From: Nostoc sp. KVJ20 | GTDB lineage: Bacteria > Cyanobacteriota > Cyanobacteriia > Cyanobacteriales > Nostocaceae | Direction: 5' to 3' | Assembly (NCBI RefSeq): GCF_001712795.1 | Contig: NZ_KV757705.1 | Span: 1 to 57,378 of the forward strand | Length of the DNA: 57,378 nt | Part shown: positions 36,333-45,168 of the stretch, one piece after another | How the letters are laid out: each line of letters opens with the position of its first letter | How positions within the stretch are numbered: the stretch's first letter is position 1 | Program-made: the position numbers and the translations under genes | The notes under the pieces: generated by a model | What the model was told of the DNA's origin: nothing | Seen by the model: only the letters and a program-made list of their open reading frames with translations | The model's database searches: none

Positions 36333-36701
36333 TTAGAGCAGATGATGCAAGCGACTCAGACGTTCTGAGTGACTTTTCATCACCTTTAAGGCAAACACTG
36401 GTGTTTCCTGAACAGCAAAGAGAAACTTTCTCTCATCAAGGAAACCCAGTTTGGTATCCTCCTTGGCAACAGCTGTATAAGTTCTATTTTCGACTCCTAC
36501 GAGTACCCCGACACCAAAAACTTCGCCTGTATCAATGGTTTCTACAACCTTGCCATTGACTAATATATCCACTTTTCCTTCCAGAATGCCGTACATTTCA
36601 TTACCAGGCTGTCCTTCTTCAAAGATGACTTCACCTGCTGAAAATCCTTTAGGGTCGGGTTGTTTTTGAAAGATACTGACTGTAACTACAGGACTTAGCA
36701 T
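36333..36701 (-). CDS. Single cyclic-nucleotide-binding (CAP_ED) domain protein
   Basis: A 122-residue protein that is almost entirely one cNMP-binding beta-roll: FSAGEVIFEEGQPGNEMYGILEGKVDI, GKVVETIDTGEVFGVGVLVG (the phosphate-binding cassette region) and a C-terminal helix ending SERLSRLHHLL. The cassette lacks the full RxA motif of classic cAMP receptors, so ligand binding is uncertain. There is no DNA-binding or catalytic domain, so it may be a small regulatory subunit. Cytoplasmic. Stand-alone proteins of this type are common in cyanobacteria. Confidence 0.85.
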   Translation of the reverse strand: MLSPVVTVSIFQKQPDPKGFSAGEVIFEEGQPGNEMYGILEGKVDILVNGKVVETIDTGEVFGVGVLVGVENRTYTAVAKEDTKLGFLDERKFLFAVQETPVFALKVMKSHSERLSRLHHLL

Positions 36702-36885
36702 TAGAGCAACCCCAAAATTATTGGTTTTTAGACGAAACTTTTGGATAGCTTGACGCTAACCCACAAAAGTATACTACTTTCTGTTGCTTAAGCTCAATTT
36801 ACGCAAAATTTCTGATTTGCTAATCGTCTAGAAACCTTTCCCTGGTTTTACTATGCAGGCAAAACCGTCCCTCTCTGAGTCGGAG

Positions 36886-37652
36886 CTACGGTGTATACAC
36901 AAGTCTGAAATAGCTGATTAACCAAGCTTTAACCCCACCCTAACCCTCCCCTTGTAAAGGGGAGGGAACTGGATTTCTTATTTCCCCCCTTTCCAAGGGG
37001 GGATTAAGGGGGGTAATCCTGGGAATAGTAAGCACAGTCTGCAAGTTATTGAATTACCCCACCTTGTAAAGGGGAGGGAACTGGATTTCTTATTTCCCCC
37101 CTTTCCAAGGGGGGATTAAGGGGGGTAATCCTGGGAATAATAAGCACATTCCAGCAATATGAAAACGCTGATGACAAAGCTGTATAACCAAACCTCAGAA
37201 AAGCAAAAACGGCAAACTCTCAGAAACAATATGCCCCCATCTGAAAAAATAGTTTGGGCAAAACTTAGAAATCAACAAATGGAAAGCTGTAAATTTCGCA
37301 GACAATACAGTATTGACAGATTTGTAGTGGATTTTTATTCTTCGGAATTGAGACTTGCCATAGAAATTGATGGTGATAGTCACTATCAAGATGGAGTTCC
37401 AGAATATGACCGCGATCGCCAAGCTTTTTTAGAATCAAAAGGTACGAGGTTTTTGAGATTTACAAATCAAGAGGTTTATCAAGATATTGATGGTGTGGTG
37501 GAGAAGATTAGGGAAGTTATTTGTCGCTTGAGGGAAGTTACCCCACCCTAACCCTCCCCTTATAAAGGGGAGGGAACTAGATAGATTCTCTTGTTTCCCC
37601 CCTTTACAAGGGGGGATTAAGGGGGGTAATTCGACTTTTGTATACACCGTTG
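36886..37652. mobile_element. Terminal-inverted-repeat element carrying a DUF559 endonuclease gene
   Basis: Left end CTACGGTGTATACACAAGTC (36886-36905) and right end GACTTTTGTATACACCGTTG (37633-37652) are inverted repeats, 18 of 20 matching. Inside are two tandem copies of a palindromic module (36936-37036 and 37055-37148; CCCTCCCCTTGTAAAGGGGA and CCCCCCTTTCCAAGGGGGG arms), the DUF559 gene, and a third module (37540-37632). No clear target duplication is visible. A related element lacking the gene lies at 41788-41978. Confidence 0.7.
37159..37551 (+). CDS. DUF559/Vsr-like endonuclease domain protein
   Basis: A 130-residue protein of the DUF559 (endonuclease-like, PD-(D/E)XK) family: PPSEKIVWAKLRNQQ, KFRRQYSIDRFVVDFYS, ELRLAIEIDGDSHY and GTRFLRFTNQEVYQD. 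The Asp of VVDFY and the Glu/Asp of IEIDG are the expected metal-binding residues; related to very-short-patch repair nucleases. Activity in this family is not well described. The gene lies within an inverted-repeat element: its last codons (VTPP) and stop TAA are supplied by the repeat CCCCACCCTAACCC. No strong ribosome-binding site precedes ATG 37159. Confidence 0.85.
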   Translation: MKTLMTKLYNQTSEKQKRQTLRNNMPPSEKIVWAKLRNQQMESCKFRRQYSIDRFVVDFYSSELRLAIEIDGDSHYQDGVPEYDRDRQAFLESKGTRFLRFTNQEVYQDIDGVVEKIREVICRLREVTPP

Positions 37653-37660
37653 TTATTTTG

Positions 37661-37870
37661 GCGATCGCATTTGTTGATTCGGAGTTCGCATTTGCTGATA
37701 TGGCATTCGCATTTGCTGATATGACATTCGCATTTGTTGATTTTGCGATCGCATTTGTTGATTCGGAGTTCGCATTTGCTGATTCGGAGTTCGCATTTGT
37801 TGATTCGGAGTTCGCATTTGTTGATATGGCGATCGCATTTGCTGATATGGCGATCGCATTTGCTGATTGC
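37661..37870. repeat. 21-bp minisatellite, ten units, several with HIP1
   Basis: Ten contiguous 21-base units of the form NNNNNCGCATTTGYTGATNNN. Four begin GCGATCGC (a HIP1 site); in the others the first bases are GAGTT, GCATT or ACATT. Between the CGCATTTGYTGAT cores the units differ by block swaps (TCG/ATG/TTT). It starts 8 bases after the right end of the DUF559 element. All three plus frames and minus frames stay open as heptapeptide repeats, a by-product of the period of 21. Confidence 0.92.
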
Positions 37871-38035
37871 ACTTATTCTCAAACAACAAATCGATATAAA
37901 AATGAGTAAGAATACAGATAAACTCGTAATTATTTCGTTGAAATTTTAATGAAATAAATCCACAAAACTACCCATCTCAGGCAAAAGGATACTCCACTAT
38001 GTTGAAAAAGGAATTCTTTAAAAAAAGGATATCTC

Positions 38036-38473
38036 ATGTCTTTAAGAACTCGTGGTTCTGCTGCTGTTGACAAAGCCCAACTTCGTCTCGCCTTGCTTAA
38101 ATCCGTTGATGAAAATCTGGATTTAGGACATGGATTAACTATCGAAGCCTACAACCACCTCATCAACACTACCCGTTCGACGCTAGAAGCTCATAACACG
38201 CTTGTATCCAATCTTGAAGAATCGCGTAAAACAATAATCCAGATGGATAAAGCCCTCTCGGAAATGTCTGAACGAATGCTAAGTGGAGTTGCAACTGTCT
38301 ACGGCAGAAACAGTATAGAGTATTCCAAGGCTGGCGGCTCTAATGGAAAAAGAAATAAAAAATCTAGTTCAAAAGTTGCTCCACTTGTAGCGGTTCTTGC
38401 TACTCAACCTACTCAAGCTGCAATTGCGAATGCGTCAATTAACGGTAACGGCACAACTTCTTTGCTGCAATAA
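38036..38473 (+). CDS. Hypothetical protein (145 residues), helical
   Basis: A 145-residue soluble protein. Residues about 10-90 are predicted helical (RLALLKSVDENLDLGHGL, NTLVSNLEESRKTIIQMDKAL), followed by a basic patch (NGKRNKKSSSK, about 103-113) and an Ala/Thr-rich C terminus. A good Shine-Dalgarno (AAAGGA) precedes ATG. No family recognised. The basic stretch could bind nucleic acid, but that is speculation. It lies between the minisatellite and ileS. Confidence 0.7.
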   Translation: MSLRTRGSAAVDKAQLRLALLKSVDENLDLGHGLTIEAYNHLINTTRSTLEAHNTLVSNLEESRKTIIQMDKALSEMSERMLSGVATVYGRNSIEYSKAGGSNGKRNKKSSSKVAPLVAVLATQPTQAAIANASINGNGTTSLLQ

Positions 38474-38568
38474 TCCACTTGCCGCATAAATCTAGTAGCG
38501 TGTCAAGACTAAATTGTTGCATTAAATATAAGTTGGGTTTCCTTACGTCAACCCAACCTACCTTTAAT

Positions 38569-38651
38569 TTAGATCCCCCTAAATCCCCCTTAAAAAGGGG
38601 GACTTTAAGAGACTCTTTGCCCCCCTTTTTAAGGGGGTTGGGGGGATCTAA
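38569..38651. repeat. Palindromic interspersed repeat upstream of ileS
   Basis: TTAGATCCCCCTAAATCCCC and GGGGTTGGGGGGATCTAA are inverted ends around AAAAAGGGGG and CCCCCCTTTTTAAGGGGG arms. A common cyanobacterial repeat type. Located between the 145-residue gene and ileS, where it may also end transcription. The open frame running through it is not part of IleS. Confidence 0.8.
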
Positions 38652-38832
38652 GACTTTGAAAACACGCCCTACGCTCTTGTGGAAAAGTCCTATCTTTATT
38701 TTTGCAACTTTATTATCGAAAATTCAAGGTAGGGAGAGGTTTATCAAACTCGCTCTCAAAAAGCGAATTTTGGTTTTCCTGCCATCTTCTATAATTGATA
38801 AAACCTGCACACCTAATTCTAGGCATGAGACT

Positions 38833-41742
38833 GTGACCGAACCAGGAAGTTACAAAGATACTGTAAACCTACCCAAGACTAATTTTGATATGCGGGCAAA
38901 CGCTATCAAGCGTGAGCCTGAAATCCAAAAATTTTGGGAAGAAAATAAAATTTACGATCGCCTCTCCAAAAATAACCCCGGCGAATTATTTATACTGCAC
39001 GATGGGCCTCCCTACGCTAATGGCTCACTCCATATTGGTCATGCCTTAAATAAAATTCTCAAAGATATTATTAATCGCTACCAACTGCTAAAAGGGCGTA
39101 AGGTTCGCTACGTCCCTGGTTGGGATTGTCACGGTTTACCAATTGAGTTAAAAGTTTTGCAGAACATGAAGTCAGCAGAACGGCAAAACTTAACGCCTTT
39201 ACAACTCCGGCAAAAAGCGAAAGAATTTGGTCTAGCGACGGTAGATGACCAACGCCAAAATTTTAAACGTTACGGTATTTGGGGTGATTGGGAACATCCT
39301 TATCTCACTCTGAAGCCGGAATATGAAGCGGCTCAAATTGGCGTGTTTGGTCAGATGTTCTTAAAAGGCTACATCTATCGCGGTTTGAAGCCGGTTCACT
39401 GGAGTCCCAGTTCTAAAACCGCTTTGGCTGAAGCTGAGTTGGAATATCCTGAAGGTCACGTTTCCCGTAGTATCTATGCAGCTTTTGCAATCACAAGTTT
39501 GGCGGAAGCTGTAAAGCCTCTGTTGGCAGAATATCAGTCAGATTTGGGTGTGGCTATTTGGACAACTACACCTTGGACGATTCCGGGGAATTTGGCTGTA
39601 GCGGTGAATGCAGATTTGAACTATGCAGTGGTGGAAGTTTCACATCCAGAGGGACAAGCGCAGAGTAATTTCAAATACCTAATCGTTGCTGCTGATTTAG
39701 TAGAACGTTTATCTTCAACCTTAGGAGTTGAGTTAACCGTAAAAGCCACGTTCAAAGGGAGTGACTTAGAACATACTACTTACCGTCATCCTCTATTTGA
39801 CCGCGAAAGTCCGATTGTTGTCGGCGGTGATTATATCACTACTGAATCGGGTACTGGGTTAGTACATACCGCACCCGGTCATGGTCAAGAAGATTACATT
39901 GTTGGTCAGCGTTACGGTTTGCCCATCCTTGCGCCAGTGGATGACAATGGCAATTTTACCGAAGAAGCGGGACAATTTGCGGGGTTGAATGTGCTGGGTG
40001 ATGGAAATCAGGCGGTGATTGATGCATTGAGTGCGGCTGGTTCCTTGTTGAAGGAAGAACCATATCCCCACAAATATCCTTATGATTGGCGGACAAAGAA
40101 ACCGACGATTTTCCGCGCGACTGAACAATGGTTTGCTTCCGTGGAAGGATTTAGAGAAGAAGCACTAAAGGCGATCGCAACTGTAAAATGGATTCCAGCC
40201 CAAGGTGAAAATCGGATCACGCCAATGGTAGCGGAACGTTCCGATTGGTGTATTTCTCGTCAACGCAGTTGGGGTGTACCCATTCCCGTTTTCTACGATG
40301 AAGCCACGGGAGAACCACTGCTGAATGAGGAAACTATCAACCACGTTCAAGGAATTATTGCTGAAAAAGGTTCTGATGCTTGGTGGGAACTTTCAGTTGA
40401 CGAGTTATTACCCGAATCCTATCGCAATAATGGCAAGTCTTACCGCAGAGGTACAGACACAATGGACGTATGGTTTGATTCTGGCTCATCTTGGGCAGCT
40501 GTCGCTCAACAGCGTCCAGAGTTACGCTACCCTGCTGATATATATTTGGAAGGTTCCGACCAACATCGTGGTTGGTTTCAATCTAGCTTACTCACCAGTG
40601 TAGCGGTAAATGACATTGCGCCTTACAAAACTGTACTAACTCACGGCTTCGCTTTGGACGAACAAGGGCGGAAAATGAGTAAGTCAGAAGGAAATGTGGT
40701 TGACCCCAATACAATCATTGAAGGCGGGAAAAATCAAAAAGTAGAACCGGCTTACGGTGCAGATATCTTGAGATTGTGGGTATCATCGGTAGACTATTCC
40801 GGCGATGTCCGCATTGGCAAAAACATCATCAAGCAGATGAATGATGTCCGAGGCAAGATTCGCAATACGGCACGGTTTTTGCTGGGTAGCTTGGATGATT
40901 TTGACCCAGAAAAAGATGCAGTTCCCTTCGAGGAATTGCCAGAACTTGACCGTTATATGCTGCACCGCATCACCGAAGTGTTTGAGGAAGTTACCGAAGC
41001 CTTTGATACTTTCCAATTCTTCCGCTTCTTCCAAACAGTGCAGAATTTCTGCGTGGTGGATTTATCCAACTTTTATTTAGATGTTGCCAAAGATAGGCTG
41101 TACATCAGTGCAAAAGATGCTTTCCGCCGTCGCAGTTGTCAAACGGTGCTGAAGATAGCTTTAGAAAATTTAGCACGAGCGATCGCACCAGTGTTATGCC
41201 ACACCGCCGAAGATATCTGGCAATATCTCCCTTACAAAACACCTTACAAATCGGTGTTTGAATCTGGTTGGATACAGGTTGAGGAAAAATGGCGTAATCC
41301 AGATTTAGCAGAATTTTGGGAAACACTGCGACAACTCCGTACCAGGGTCAACAAATTTATTGAGGAGCTTCGAATTGACAAAAAAATTGGGTCTTCTTTA
41401 GAAACCAAGGTAAAGCTGTATGTCCCTGATGAAGAATTGCGTCAACGGTTATATGCTCTTAATCCCAAATTTGGTGGTTCAACTGAAAAAAGTAATGACG
41501 TAGATGAATTACGCTATCTGTTTTTGGTTTCTCAAGTTGAACTGATGGAGCCTAAAGATATAGAAGATTTAATGTTTGGTCCTTCGGAATCTTTTCCTCT
41601 CAACGAAGAACGTATTTTGGTTGGAGAAGCAGAGGGGCAAAAATGCGATCGCTGTTGGAACTACTCCACCCACGTGGGAGAATCAGCAGAACATCCGCTA
41701 ATTTGCGAACGATGCGTTGCAGCCTTAGCCGGAGAGTTCTAA
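38833..41742 (+). CDS. ileS: Isoleucyl-tRNA synthetase
   Basis: A 969-residue class I aminoacyl-tRNA synthetase that charges tRNA-Ile. HIGH is at 67-70 (NGSLHIGHALNK) and KMSKS at 614-618. The editing domain lies between (about 200-400), and the anticodon-binding helical domain follows KMSKS. A C-terminal zinc site uses Cys938, Cys941, Cys958 and Cys961. Upstream open frame extends to 38479, but it crosses a palindromic repeat; GTG at 38833 (VTEPGSYKDTVNLPKT) starts conserved IleS sequence and is taken as the start. Cytoplasmic, essential; appears monocistronic. Confidence 0.95.
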   Translation: MTEPGSYKDTVNLPKTNFDMRANAIKREPEIQKFWEENKIYDRLSKNNPGELFILHDGPPYANGSLHIGHALNKILKDIINRYQLLKGRKVRYVPGWDCHGLPIELKVLQNMKSAERQNLTPLQLRQKAKEFGLATVDDQRQNFKRYGIWGDWEHPYLTLKPEYEAAQIGVFGQMFLKGYIYRGLKPVHWSPSSKTALAEAELEYPEGHVSRSIYAAFAITSLAEAVKPLLAEYQSDLGVAIWTTTPWTIPGNLAVAVNADLNYAVVEVSHPEGQAQSNFKYLIVAADLVERLSSTLGVELTVKATFKGSDLEHTTYRHPLFDRESPIVVGGDYITTESGTGLVHTAPGHGQEDYIVGQRYGLPILAPVDDNGNFTEEAGQFAGLNVLGDGNQAVIDALSAAGSLLKEEPYPHKYPYDWRTKKPTIFRATEQWFASVEGFREEALKAIATVKWIPAQGENRITPMVAERSDWCISRQRSWGVPIPVFYDEATGEPLLNEETINHVQGIIAEKGSDAWWELSVDELLPESYRNNGKSYRRGTDTMDVWFDSGSSWAAVAQQRPELRYPADIYLEGSDQHRGWFQSSLLTSVAVNDIAPYKTVLTHGFALDEQGRKMSKSEGNVVDPNTIIEGGKNQKVEPAYGADILRLWVSSVDYSGDVRIGKNIIKQMNDVRGKIRNTARFLLGSLDDFDPEKDAVPFEELPELDRYMLHRITEVFEEVTEAFDTFQFFRFFQTVQNFCVVDLSNFYLDVAKDRLYISAKDAFRRRSCQTVLKIALENLARAIAPVLCHTAEDIWQYLPYKTPYKSVFESGWIQVEEKWRNPDLAEFWETLRQLRTRVNKFIEELRIDKKIGSSLETKVKLYVPDEELRQRLYALNPKFGGSTEKSNDVDELRYLFLVSQVELMEPKDIEDLMFGPSESFPLNEERILVGEAEGQKCDRCWNYSTHVGESAEHPLICERCVAALAGEF

Positions 41743-41787
41743 AAGCAAGAATCCCACAGCGCTTGCAGATTAAAAGTCACCGAAACC

Positions 41788-41978
41788 AAGTCTTAAATAG
41801 CTGATTAACCAGCGTTTTACCCCACCCTAACCCTCCCCTTGCAAAGGGGAGGGAACTAGATTTCTTTTTCCCCCCTTTCCAAGGGGGGATTAAGGGGGGT
41901 AATTCGACTTGTCTGTACACCGTAGCCAATACATCGGGGGGATTAAGGGGGGTAATTCGACTTGTCTGTACACCGTAG
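41788..41978. repeat. Gene-less relative of the DUF559 element, duplicated right end
   Basis: From AAGTCTTAAATAGCTGATTA it follows the left part of the element at 36901 almost base for base, then has one palindromic module (CCCTCCCCTTGCAAAGGGGA, CCCCCCTTTCCAAGGGGGG) and the right end GACTTGTCTGTACACCGTAG twice (41906-41925 and 41959-41978). The left 20-bp terminus is degraded. It carries no gene, so it looks like a non-autonomous derivative. The following 375 bases to 42354 hold nothing recognisable. Confidence 0.7.
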
Positions 41979-42354
41979 CCGGTTATTAAGGATAGGTTGA
42001 AAACCCCAGAGAAACAGCAATATAGTTGCGTATTTCGTGCTTTAGCCCATAAAGGTTTCCCCACAACTCAGAATAAAAATCCGCAAATATAGCACGTGTT
42101 CTATTAAGTGTTTGATTTTATTCTGGGTATCCTAAGAAAGACAAGGTTAAATGATATAGACGAAACAACAAAGCTTATTACTGTGGTCAATTCTGAAGAG
42201 AAAAGCTGGTATGCACCCACATACCAATGAGATCGCAGATGGTGAAAACTTTGATTGAGAAAATTTTCCCAGAAGTGCAGCCTGAAAATCTGAACTTCTG
42301 GGAGTAGTATTTTTCAGACTAAGACATAAAGATATGAGAATTTGAGGAACAGCC

Positions 42355-44991
42355 ATGCTAGGAAATGAGCGGGAAAAAATACGCCATTTGTTGGTCATCC
42401 AAGACCTGGAAGGGCGACGAACTGTCCCTTTACAAGAGACTACTTATTCTCTGGGGCGGCATCCCGCAAACACTATTGTCTTGGCTTCCCGGTCAGTATC
42501 AATGCAACATGCAATTTTATTGCGAGTAACTGTTCCAGAGACGGACCAATATGGCTTCCAAATTATTGATGGCAACTATAAGGGGAAAGGAAGTACTAAT
42601 GGCTTATTTGTGAATGGTGCTAAATGCTTTTCTCATAATCTCAGGCACGGAGATGTCATTGCCTTTGGCAGTAATAAAGCTCAGGCTAAATATTATGCTA
42701 TTTCTAACCTCTCAGAACAAGCATTTTCAGAATCTTGTGATGTTGAAGACTTATCTGGTTTCCTATCAGAGCAAGCCAGTCCTGCCAATCCTTTTCAAAC
42801 CTTAGCGATCGATCCCAGCTTTGAAGCCGCTAGTGAATCCGCCTTAGCTCGCCTAGCATCCTTCCCTGAACTTATCCCCAATCCAATTATTGAGATGGAT
42901 TTCGAGGGAAGAATTACTTATCTTAATCCAGCCGCAGGTATGAAGTTTCCTAAACTTCGGGAAGTTGGTATAAAACACCCGATTTTAACAGGACTCCTGA
43001 GTGGAGTTAACAATCTAGTACAAAATTCTTTTGTGCGGGAAGTGGAAGTAGGCACAGAAGTTTTTGAACAATCCGTTCTCTACCTTCCTGAAAGTGATCT
43101 AATTAGAACTTTTATTGTTCGGGATATTACAGAGCAAAAGCAAGCCACAGCCGAACTTCATCAGCGCGATCGCTTGCTACAAGCAGTTGCGGAAGCTGCC
43201 AATTATTTGCTAGGGGAAATGAATTATGAAACTGGTATTGATCGAGCCTTAGCTGTACTGGGTGAAGCTGCCAAGGCAGATCGTGCTTATCTTTTTCAAA
43301 ACCATCTCCATCCTGCTACAGGGGAAATAGCCGTCAGTTTACGATTTGAATGGACGCACTCTTCTTTTGAATCTACCCATCACCATTGGCAAAATCTGCC
43401 TTATCAAGCTTCTGGATTAGCTCGTTGGTACGATGTTCTCTCTACCGGCCAGTCAATTAGCGGAATTACCCAAAAATTTCCTGTCGCCGAACAAGAATTC
43501 CTAATTCGAGATGGCATTCAATCCCTTCTTTTAGTGCCTCTTCGCTTGGAAAATGAGTTTTGGGGATACCTTGGTTTGGCAGACTGCACTTTTGAGCGTC
43601 ATTGGTCTAGGCACGAAGAATCTAGCCTTTTGACTATGGCCGCCAGTATCATTAGTACGCGGCAGCGTCAGCAAGTAGAAGAAAAGATCCGCTATCAAGC
43701 CCTCCATGACGTACTGACAGGGTTGCCCAATCGCCTACTATTTAGCGAGCTACTCAGTAAAACTCTGCCCAACGCCACTCGTAATAGTGAAAGTTTAGCC
43801 GTGATCTTTCTCGACCTGGATCGCTTTAAGGTTATTAATGACACTCTGGGGCACACTCTGGGAGATCAATTGTTACAAAGCGTCGCTCAAAGGTTAAAAG
43901 ACTCACTTAGAGGCGGAGACACCATAGCCCGTTGGGGAGGCGATGAGTTCACTATCTTACTCCCACGAGTTAATGATATTGAAGAGGTAACGCTGGTGGC
44001 GTGCAGAATCTTACAAGCTTTAGAAGATGCTTTCCATCTACAAGGGCATGAACTTTACGTGACTGCCAGCCTCGGTATTGCGTTGCTTGATCAAAACAGT
44101 CCTGACGCCGAAACACTAATCCAGCACGCCGATGCTGCTTTGTACTATGCCAAGGATAAAGGGCGAAATAACTACCAATTCTACAGTGTTTCCCTGAGCG
44201 CTAAAAATCCTGAACTCTTGACTTTAGAAAAGAGCTTGCGCTATGCCCTAGAACGCAATGAATTTACGGTGTACTATCAGCCTCGTGTGAACATTGCCAC
44301 AGATGAAATTACTGGTATGGAGGCTCTGTTGCGTTGGCAGCACCCAGAGATGGGATTGGTTGCACCCAGCGTCTTCATTCCCCTCGCCGAAGAAAGTGGA
44401 TTAATTGTCGCCATTGGCGAATGGGTGCTGCGGACAGCCTGTATTCAAAATAAAATCTGGCAAGATGCAGGATTTCCACCCATAATGATGGCTGTCAATC
44501 TTTCTCTTAAGCAGTTCCGCCAACCCAAATTGGTTGAGACTATAGCCACAGTTTTAGAACAAACGGGTCTAGAAGCGCGTTTTTTAGAATTAGAAATTAT
44601 GGAAACCACAGCCATTGAGGATTTAGACTTTACCAGAACGGTGTTAGAGAATCTAAAGCAGATGGGTGTTTATATCTCCATTGATGACTTTGGTACGGGT
44701 CATTCCTCGCTCTCGCGCCTACAACTTTTACCACTCCATAATTTGAAAATAGATAAATCTTTCATTCAATATTTGACGCAGGATGTGAAAGTAGCTCATA
44801 TTATCAAGGCCATAGTTACCTTGGGACACAGCTTGGGATTGAAGTTGACAGCTGAAGGGGTAGAAAAAGAAGAGGAATTAGAGTTCTTAAAATCTATCAA
44901 TTGCGAGGAGGTACAAGGCTTTCTATTCTATCGACCACTTTCTGTCCAGAAAGCAACAGAAATCCTTGAAAGTAAACGACCAAAACTGTAG
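42355..44991 (+). CDS. FHA-PAS-GAF-GGDEF-EAL signalling protein
   Basis: An 878-residue cytoplasmic protein. Domains: FHA (about 20-110; YSLGRHPANTIVL, SMQHAI), PAS (about 165-260; NPIIEMDFEGRITYLNPAAG), GAF (about 280-440), GGDEF (about 445-610) and EAL (about 620-870). GGDEF is intact at 528-532 and its inhibitory I-site RxxD (519-522) is present. EAL motifs are intact too: EALLRW (656-661), METTAIED, IDDFGTG, KIDKSF and TAEGVE. It could therefore both make and degrade cyclic di-GMP, with the FHA binding a phosphothreonine partner. GAGGAAC precedes ATG. No partner kinase is adjacent. Confidence 0.93.
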   Translation: MLGNEREKIRHLLVIQDLEGRRTVPLQETTYSLGRHPANTIVLASRSVSMQHAILLRVTVPETDQYGFQIIDGNYKGKGSTNGLFVNGAKCFSHNLRHGDVIAFGSNKAQAKYYAISNLSEQAFSESCDVEDLSGFLSEQASPANPFQTLAIDPSFEAASESALARLASFPELIPNPIIEMDFEGRITYLNPAAGMKFPKLREVGIKHPILTGLLSGVNNLVQNSFVREVEVGTEVFEQSVLYLPESDLIRTFIVRDITEQKQATAELHQRDRLLQAVAEAANYLLGEMNYETGIDRALAVLGEAAKADRAYLFQNHLHPATGEIAVSLRFEWTHSSFESTHHHWQNLPYQASGLARWYDVLSTGQSISGITQKFPVAEQEFLIRDGIQSLLLVPLRLENEFWGYLGLADCTFERHWSRHEESSLLTMAASIISTRQRQQVEEKIRYQALHDVLTGLPNRLLFSELLSKTLPNATRNSESLAVIFLDLDRFKVINDTLGHTLGDQLLQSVAQRLKDSLRGGDTIARWGGDEFTILLPRVNDIEEVTLVACRILQALEDAFHLQGHELYVTASLGIALLDQNSPDAETLIQHADAALYYAKDKGRNNYQFYSVSLSAKNPELLTLEKSLRYALERNEFTVYYQPRVNIATDEITGMEALLRWQHPEMGLVAPSVFIPLAEESGLIVAIGEWVLRTACIQNKIWQDAGFPPIMMAVNLSLKQFRQPKLVETIATVLEQTGLEARFLELEIMETTAIEDLDFTRTVLENLKQMGVYISIDDFGTGHSSLSRLQLLPLHNLKIDKSFIQYLTQDVKVAHIIKAIVTLGHSLGLKLTAEGVEKEEELEFLKSINCEEVQGFLFYRPLSVQKATEILESKRPKL

Positions 44992-45001
44992 TACAGCAGG
45001 A

Positions 45002-45031
45002 GGCTGGAGGCTGGAGGCTGGAGGCTGGAGG
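45002..45031. repeat. Heptanucleotide STRR (GGCTGGA)4
   Basis: Four exact GGCTGGA units plus GG follow the stop of the GGDEF/EAL gene. Typical Nostocales STRR. Confidence 0.85.
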
Positions 45032-45168
45032 TAAAAGTATTACTATTCCTAGCCTTGGGGTTTTCAAAATGTCCTAACCTATGTGGCTACGGCTATACAA
45101 AGAAAAACTGTTTGTACCAGTGACGATACAATAGCATTCAGTGTCGCTGCTGCAACCTTTTTCGTCCT

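Noticed and set aside
37661..37870. CRISPR array
   Set aside because: Units are contiguous and 21 bases long with no unique spacers, and there are no cas genes.
37604..37949. Several overlapping frames with heptapeptide repeats on both strands
   Set aside because: A 21-base tandem repeat keeps many frames open; there is no ribosome-binding site or non-repeat domain. I treat it as a minisatellite.
38479..38832. N-terminal extension of IleS
   Set aside because: It passes through a palindromic interspersed repeat and has no IleS similarity; GTG 38833 is followed by conserved sequence.
41777..42064. Minus-strand frame of 95 residues
   Set aside because: It is translated palindromic repeat (PPLIPPWKGG-type), not a gene.
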